Assembly: GCF_021917145.1 (NCBI RefSeq) | Contig: NC_061070.1 | Span: forward strand, 17,952,138 to 18,016,137 | Length of the DNA: 64,000 nucleotides | Origin: Hypomesus transpacificus | Lineage: Eukaryota; Chordata; Actinopteri; Osmeriformes; Osmeridae | Reading direction: 5' to 3' | In this document: one piece after another, positions 49,591-64,000 of the stretch | Numbering within the stretch: position 1 is the stretch's first letter | Layout of the letters: the number at the start of each line of letters is the position of its first letter | The notes under the pieces: model-generated | The model's input: only the letters and a program-made list of their open reading frames with translations | Told to the model about the DNA's origin: nothing | Database searches by the model: none | Program-made: the position numbers and the translations under genes

Positions 49591-50782
49591 ATGGGGTCAG
49601 AGGCAGATGAGGGATCCTTGACAAAGGGGTCATCACCGAGGGTGAGTATTACAGTTAAAAAATACAGTCAGACAAAAGTGGCGAAGATTCTCACATTGCT
49701 TGCGATCCAGTCATTTCTCATGTTCAGAATGTGTCAGGATTAAGGTCAGTCTTAGTTTAACAGGCAAATAACCTGCACTTCACAAACAGAAGAGATAGGC
49801 AGGAGGTCATTTAGGTTCATCTGCTATCTTTGGGCGGGGCAGATCTGTCTCTGTCTACAATTTATCAGACGCAGCTGTGTTGTTGCATAATGCTGACTAG
49901 GTTTGATGGTTGAGGACTCCGGACCTGCTTTGGTTCCCAGCGACTGTTTCACTGCGCACTGCTGTACACACAATCACACACACAATCACACACACTCACA
50001 ATGTATAAAGGAATCATTGGACAGTTAAAAGTGCCTAATGCTCCAGCAGTGGCCTTGATAAATGACCCAGGTTTTTTTTTAATAATGATTCTGTAATAAA
50101 CAAAACATTTTACATTGAAAGACTATTGGGTCTCATCGAACTGTCATGCTAGGTCTGCTTGGTCCTCTGTATTGGATCTGTGTGTGTGTGTGTGTGTGTC
50201 TCTGTGTGTGTGTGTGTGTCTGTATACCCTCAGTAACCTCTCCTCTCCTCCTCTCAGAAAAGCCTGTTTTCTGTGTCTGAGGAGGACAGTGGCCTCTACT
50301 TCACCTACAGTGGAGGCTGCAACAAGCTGGAGGTCAGCAACTTGCACTATGAGGTAACCTCTTCATCATCCTCCCTCTTCAACATCCTCCCTCGTCATCA
50401 TCCTCCCCCATCATCTTCCCTAACGCATGCTCTCCATGAAAATATCTTCAGGCGTAACGTTGATGTGTTGGTTCTACAGTGGCATCTACTGTGATATGTA
50501 CTGGGGTGCATTTGTTTTGCATGCCAGGTCGACACTGCGGCCCAGATCCCGTGGTATGAAAGGCTGTCAGAGTTTAAGATGCCCTGGGAGATGAAGGGCG
50601 ACAAGCAGACTGCCATCAGCAACCTGAACCTTCGTGTGCACAGTGGACAGATGCTGGCCATCATTGGAAGCTCAGGTACGAGGCGCTTCGATCCGCTCCA
50701 CACCTATACTATAGAGTAGAGCAACTCCACGTTAACCTTCAAAAGAAGTGACCACTGGGTGCAGTGAACATTTCAAAGACCC

Positions 50783-50838
<56 letters not shown>

Positions 50839-53444
50839 TCCCAGGCTGTGGTAAAACCTCCCTGCTGGACGTGATCACGTGTCGTGACGAGGGCGGCTGC
50901 ATGACGTTGGGTCATGTGCTGATTAACGGGCGTCCCAGTACCCCCCAGCTGGTGAGGAAGAGCATCGCCCACGTGCGCCAGGACGACCGGCTGCTGCCAC
51001 ACCTCACCGTCAGAGAGACGCTCACCTTCGTGGCCAAACTAAGGCTGCCCACTCACTTCACAGAGACCCAGAGAGACCAGCGGGTAAGCCTGGCCTGGCA
51101 TAGTCTGGCCTGGCATAGTCTGGCCTGGCCTGGCATAGTCTGGCCTGGCATAGTCTGGCCTGGCATAGTCTGGCCTGGCATAGTCTGGCATAGTCTGGCC
51201 TGGCACATAGCTACAGCTCCGTGGGATTGGTAAAAAGTGTTGTGAACCCTAGGATGATCCTAACTTTGAGTGAAAATAAGCCCAGCCTGGTAATCAAAAA
51301 AAGACTGAGGATTCTCTCATTTAGAGAAACCGTCTCAACACTACAGAGTCTAATCAGAACCCCTCCCTAACCCTCGTTGCTCTTCCCGGCACAGGTTGAT
51401 GATGTCATCGCCGAGCTGCGTCTGCGCCAGTGCGCCCACACCAGGGTGGGCAACGACTTTGTGAGGGGCGTGTCTGGAGGGGAGAGGAGGCGGGTCAGCA
51501 TCGCTGTGCAGCTGCTCTGGAACCCTGGTGAGGAGGGGGAGGGGCAGGGGGGAGAGGGGAGGAAGGTGGGGTGAGGAGGAAATGTGGGGAGACAGCAACA
51601 AAAAAAGGATTTTTCCTGTATGGAGGCAACACTACACCCCAAACTAACAATACCCATAGACACTCCACACCCGATAGCTGCAGCTAACCTGCAGCTTCTC
51701 CTGTGCGGGCAGGTATCCTGATCCTGGACGAGCCCACGTCAGGCTTGGACAGCTTCACAGCCCACAACCTGGTCATCACCCTGTCCAGGCTGGCCCGGGG
51801 GAACCGCCTGGTGCTGCTGTCCGTCCACCAGCCCCGCTCTGACATCTTCCAGCTGTTTGACCAGGTGGTCCTTCTTTCCTCGGGGTCGGCCGTGTACTGT
51901 GGCCCGGCCCGGGAGATGGTACCCTACTTCACCAGCCTGGGACACCCCTGCCCGCGCTACTGCAACCCCTCCGACTTCTACGGTAGGTTGGGCGGTGTTG
52001 GTGGAGTAGGTGTAGAGACTGACGGGTAGAAAGACTGGTAGACAGACACACATAGACCCAGATATGTGACATGCAAAGTATGTATACTGTTTGATAGCCT
52101 CATATCTTTTATGATTGTGTGGTGTGTCCTCAGTGGATCTCATCAGTATAGACCGGCGCAGCCCAGAGAAGGAGGCAGAGTGTCTGGAGAGGGCTGGGGT
52201 GCTGGCCACTCAGTTTGTGGAGAAGGTCAAGGGCACGGAGGACTTCATGTGGAAGGCACCGGAGTCTTCCACCCCGTTGGAGTGTGTAAGGTAAGTCCTA
52301 CTGAGCTAGCAGTTGGAGAACATCTCGAGTCCCCACACAAGCCCACAGTGCAGAGGTGATGTACGTAGAGCACTATCCGTGTGACTTCTAACTTCTCCCA
52401 CCAGTGACCCGCCCAAGCTGCGGGATGAGGAAGTGATCACTGTGACCAATCAGAGAGACCGTCTTCCCGGCCGGCTGCACCAGTTCACCATCCTCTTCAG
52501 GTGGGCTCTTACCCCTGAATCTAAACAACCTTATTATCGCTTCACTAACCAGATAGCCAATTAGTGATTCTCTAAAAAGAAGAGACAAATGTAATTCATG
52601 ATGGTATACCACCTGATCAAATAGCAAGTTAGCACAGGCTCACTTGGGTCATTATTACCCCCAAATGTCCCAAGAAGTGCATAGGTGGGAGAGGTCATTA
52701 GGACTGGAGGTTACTTCACCCATTAACCTCTCCTCCTCCATTTCCTCATTATTCTACTTTGCCCTCTCCTCCTCCTCTTCCTCTTCCTCTTCCTCAGGCG
52801 TCAGGTGTACAATGACTTCCGGGATCTGGTGACCATGCTGGTGCACGGGTTCGAAGCCCTGCTCATGGCCCTCCTGATGGGCTTCCTGTACTTCGGGGCG
52901 GGGGAACAGAGGCTGTCCCTCCAGGACACGGTAGCTCTCCTCTACATGATCGGAGCGATTACGCCGTTCGCTGTGGTGCTGGACGTCATAGCCAAGTGTG
53001 AGTGAAGCTGCACTGTCCAGACAGACGACTGGTGGCTGTTTGATCTCAGTCAAAACAAGTTTGAGTCAGTATGAGGACAAATTGAATATCCTGATGCTAC
53101 TTTAATGAGCAGATTTGTTGTTGTTGTCAAGATAGGATCTTGCTTACGATCTCTGAACCCACAGGTCACTCTGAAAGAGCCATGCTGTACCACGAACTGG
53201 AGGACGGCATGTACTCAGTCACCTCCTACTTCTTTGCCAAGGTAATACATCGACTAAATTCACTAACTCCACTCTGAACTCCTTAAGTCCCAGACCAATC
53301 TCTACAATCCTGGGCTCTTCACCTAACTGCACTTACACACTCAGCCACCAGGGGTCAGTAAAGCTCCATTTATCAGATAGCCATTTATAAAACTGGTGGT
53401 GCTGCAGCCTGTCTTGGTAAATAGGGAGAGGGTGGTGAGTCTAT

Positions 53445-53483
<39 letters not shown>

Positions 53484-54437
53484 TACTGTATGTTGTGTGT
53501 ATAATATGTGTCTCTCCATCTTCCCTAGATACTGGGGGAGCTCCCAGAACACTGTGTGTTCTCATTGGTCTACGGCCTGCCCATCTACTGGCTGGGAGGC
53601 CTAAACCCCGCCCCTGACCGCTTCCTGCTCAACTTCCTGTTTGTGTTCCTGATGGTGTACTGCAGCCGTGCCATGGCCCTGTTTGTGGCGGCGGCCCTGC
53701 CCACCCTGCAGACGTCGGCCTTCATGGGCAACGCCCTCTTCACTGTCTTCTACCTGACAGGGGGCTTCGTCATCAGCCTGGAGAACTTGTGGATGGGTGA
53801 GTGAGGAGGCTGGCATCCAGAGGGTTCTCCCCCTTGAGGAGTTTAGACTGGGAGCTTTTCCTCGTCTTCCTTGAGGGTTTCGTTTGGGTTAGGAGCAGTT
53901 CTATGGGCGTGTGTATAGCCCTCTGTGACGGTGCTTGTAAAAAGGGGCAGAGCAGATACATTTGGATTTGATTGAGAACATCCTGCTTACTGTCATCTTA
54001 CCTGACTCCCTCCCTCCCTCCCTCTCTCCTCCAGTTGCCTCATGGTTCTCCCACGCCTCCTTCATGCGCTGGGGGTTCGACGGAATGCTACAGGTCCAGT
54101 TCCGGGACACCAAGTACCCCATCACCCTCGGCAACATCACTCTCAACTTAGACGGCATATTTGTAAGTACCCGATCAACCGCACATCATAGATCGACAGG
54201 AATGTATACATCAACTGTCCAGAGGGATATCAACAGTTTACCTTGATGCTAAAGCAGCTTCATGACCCTTCTCTGTGTGTGTGTGTGTTGTGATTCCAGA
54301 TAGTGGAGGCCATGGATATGAACCAGTACCCGCTGTACTCCTGCTACCTGGTTCTGGTGGCAGTCTGTGTGGCTTTCATGCTCCTATACTACCTGTCCCT
54401 GAAGTTCATCAAGCAGAAATCCAGCCAGGACTGGTGA
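49591..54437 (+). CDS. abcg8: ATP-binding cassette sub-family G member 8 (sterolin-2), 13 exons
   Basis: ABCG8 is the partner half-transporter of ABCG5. Exons: 49591-49641, 50258-50353, 50528-50675, 50845-51083, 51395-51527, 51713-51982, 52134-52290, 52405-52500, 52798-52997, 53165-53241, 53529-53796, 54035-54162, 54300-54437. Phases agree and total 2001 nt, 666 residues (human 673). Motifs: Walker A GSSGCGKTS (K102; human has the degenerate GCGRAS), signature VSGGERRR (S205-), Walker [14 protein letters not shown]-loop SVHQPRSD. The family C-terminus is [12 protein letters not shown]. The transmembrane domain is conserved ([53 protein letters not shown]); an N-glycosylation-type NIT (GNITLNL) precedes the last exon, as in human GNLT. 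Divergent from abcg5 and therefore presumably co-regulated with it. Confidence 0.97.
50783..50837. repeat. (GT)n microsatellite abutting the abcg8 exon 4 acceptor
   Basis: About 27 GT units end seven bases before the exon 4 start (GGTCCCAG|GC), so no ordinary polypyrimidine tract is present. The intron is only 169 bp. Confidence 0.94.
51089..51206 (+). repeat. 15-bp tandem repeat (abcg8 intron 4)
   Basis: About eight copies of TGGCCTGGCATAGTC, some shortened, begin five bases after the exon 4 donor. The rest of the intron is unremarkable. Confidence 0.93.
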
Positions 54438-55734
54438 AACCACCCCAGCCTGATTTCACCAGCTGTGGGGTTCTCTCTCTACCCGGTGCCCCTCTCCTGG
54501 AGAGCGTGGTCACATTCCGTTCCATCTCCTGTAGACCGAAGCTTCATGGTTCCAACAGCAGTTTAAAAGACTCAATAGTGGACCAAATGTATTTTTTTTC
54601 CATGTTCCTAAACTAAGCTGATCTACACACAAAGTGTAGCTCAAATGTACCAACCGTGACCATATGTGTTGGGAATCTGAGATGGTGCGTCTTTATAAAA
54701 TTCAAATCAAACAAATTATTTTGTTGCAGTACCTCTGTCAGCCACTGGATGGCAGCCAAGTACTGCCTTCCCTGAAGAAGGGTCCTGAATGATGGAATTT
54801 CTTCCTCTTCTTTATTTTGTCTTGGCAAATGATTAGAGTGCTACTCTGGCAGATATCCATCTACAGCTTTAGCTTGTTCCATTTTCAATCTTCTTTTATA
54901 CAGCTTAATCTTTTTTGTATATGTAAGGTTATTAAGCTTAACAATGTGTGTGCCAGTATAGCGGCTCCTCTGAAAAGCTTCGGAGAGGTTTAGTAAGTCA
55001 CACTCTGAAAAGGGGTTTGTGTTGCAGATGAAAGATTATGAAAGTTTTTTTGCACTGGTGCAAAAGCCTGATAAATATATTGACCAAATCTTTAGGGTCA
55101 AAATTAATAAAGGATTAAATTGTTTGAAGCTGGTCTACTTGAGATATGTTCCAGCCATGTCTTCCTCTACTAAAACTCTACACTGATATACAAAGCTATA
55201 GAATTTAGAGCATACATTCACTTAAGGGAGATGCTGGAATATTCTCTAAATCCATACAGGGAGAATATCTAGGATAAGATAGAGAGCCCAGCTGCCATAT
55301 TTACTGTCATATTCATAACAAGTGTTGGGAGGTCAGTGCCCTTGGCTACACCACCAACTGGCAGCAGAGTAAGAAAGACAGGAAGGAGGGAAGGCGAGGA
55401 GACCCTAGGTAGAAGACATGGATAGACTGGAGGTCTAGAGAGTCAGGGTGCATTTGATTCGGTCACCCACCACCCCAGGTGAGAAGGTGCATCTCTCTGG
55501 CCAAGCTCCAACTCTTTCAGGCTCCAGAAAAGAGTTGAACCTTCCAATTTGCATCTTTTTATTTTAGCATAAATACGTCTGGACATCATCATCAGAATTA
55601 TCATCGACAAGGTGGACGGGGCTCAACATCCAACATCAACAGCAGCACAGTATTACACAAAATCTGCTCTGAGGCTTATAAAAAAAAAAAAAAGAAGAAC
55701 AAAGGCAGGACAAAAGGAGGAGAGGGTCGATGTG
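54438..55734. other. Convergent abcg8 / lrpprc 3' region
   Basis: The abcg8 3' UTR probably ends near the AATAAA at 55106-55111. On the opposite strand the reverse complement of TTTATT at 55558-55563 gives AATAAA, which would end lrpprc. The two transcripts therefore stop about 400 bp apart. No other gene is seen. Confidence 0.65.
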
Positions 55735-63114
<7,380 letters not shown>

Positions 63115-64000
63115 CTGTGGGGGGGAGGGGGGGGAGAGGGGGGGGTGGGACAGGAAGACCAATGATTTGACACATACTTGGATCCATGTCACCAGGGTGT
63201 AGTGCTCACTGCAAATGGGTGACGGCTCGCCTCTCAACCTTTGAGGAACAAGCAAATATCATGGAGAACCTTCCAAAGACCAAAACAGCCAGACGACAGC
63301 ATGTAGAGAATAAACTGGGAGAGCGAGGGGATGGAAGTAGAGCGGAGGTCCACGGAGAGAGGGATGAAAACGAGAGAGAGGGAGGATGTGTTTGGAGAGC
63401 AGGATCAGGGCTGACACGGGGCACGTCTCTCTGTCTCGGCGTGTAGCGTCTGGTCATGACCGAACAAAAGGACAGTGTCCCTTTGTTAGGTGGGAAGGAT
63501 GCATCCTCAACTCCTCTCTCTCCCTGTGTGTGTGTGTGTGTGTGTACGGGCCAGGCAGAGGAACAGAGGCTTCAGCGGTGCTCAGACCATGGTACACGCC
63601 ACCTCCTGCTCCCCATTTTGCCCATCCCTCCTCCCCTCCTCCCCTCCTCCCCTCCTCCCCTCCTCCCCTCCATCCCTCCTCCCCTCCTCCCCTCCATCCC
63701 TCCTCCCCTCCATCCCCCTGTCCTTTCAGTCCTCTTTTTCATTTCACAGCTACTAAAACCTCAATCAAACTCTTCTTTTTTTATTACAGACTCTGACCGG
63801 ATTAATCTGGCCGCTCAATTGAGCATCAGCCGGCTGCTCCTTATCGCCGCGGCGACTGCCAGCTCCAGCTCGGGTCGTCGACAGATTGCCGTGGAGACCG
63901 GGGGTCACAGTTATCCTTATCAGTTTTAAGAAAATTCCCGGGGCCCTGTCCCTGTAGTCATGCCATCCATATCTCTGTCTCTCTCTGTCTCCCTCTGTCT
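63115..64000. other. lrpprc intron to window end
   Basis: This holds G-runs next to the exon, a CCCCTCCTCC simple repeat at about 63625-63720, (GT)n at 63525-63545, and a non-repetitive mixed-composition block at 63790-63930 (CGGATTAATCTGGCCGCTCA...). No further lrpprc exon is recognised before the window ends. Confidence 0.5.

Overview
This 64 kb window is nuclear DNA of a ray-finned (teleost) fish. The evidence is intron-rich vertebrate genes with GT-AG splicing, abundant (CA)n, (GA)n and homopolymer microsatellites, tRNA-derived SINEs, and protein similarity close to but clearly diverged from mammalian orthologues. I cannot name the species.

Layout. (1) 1-29995: upstream sequence, then cep170 on the + strand. 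Nineteen coding exons (5566-27797) join in frame to about 1611 residues; human CEP170 is about 1584. The third intron is an AT-AC, U12-type intron. (2) 30500-36284: a small two-exon C2H2 zinc-finger gene on +, whose single short intron holds a complete, very young Ty3/Gypsy-type LTR retrotransposon (30739-35316, minus orientation, identical 207-bp LTRs, 5-bp target duplication). (3) 37485-41157: dync2li1 on +, 13 exons, about 361 residues. (4) 42337-49019: abcg5 on -, 13 exons, about 651 residues. (5) 49591-54437: abcg8 on +, 13 exons, about 666 residues, divergent from abcg5 across 571 bp. (6) 55735-63114: the last eight exons of lrpprc on -, continuing past the right edge.

The order dync2li1 > < abcg5 / abcg8 > < lrpprc is the same as human 2p21, so blocks 3-6 are an ancient conserved linkage group. 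cep170 (human 1q43) and the zinc-finger gene are not neighbours of this block in human, so the junction around 30-37 kb is a lineage-specific rearrangement point that also carries the young retrotransposon and a decayed tandem duplication. abcg5 and abcg8 encode the two half-transporters of the heterodimeric sterol exporter. DYNC2LI1 is a subunit of the ciliary retrograde motor, CEP170 is a centriole appendage/microtubule protein, and LRPPRC is a mitochondrial mRNA-stability factor. Apart from abcg5-abcg8 the neighbours are not functionally coupled in any obvious way.

Most striking observations: both halves of nucleotide-binding site 1 of the predicted ABCG5/ABCG8 dimer carry canonical catalytic motifs, unlike the degenerate human site; the cep170 AT-AC intron; a (Lys-Ser-Pro-Ser)n array in CEP170; at least seven exons in four adjacent genes whose 3' splice sites sit directly downstream of (GT)n tracts; and a 36-copy minisatellite with a 640-bp higher-order duplication. 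I found no CRISPR, operon or other prokaryote-type system, and no wholly new gene family.
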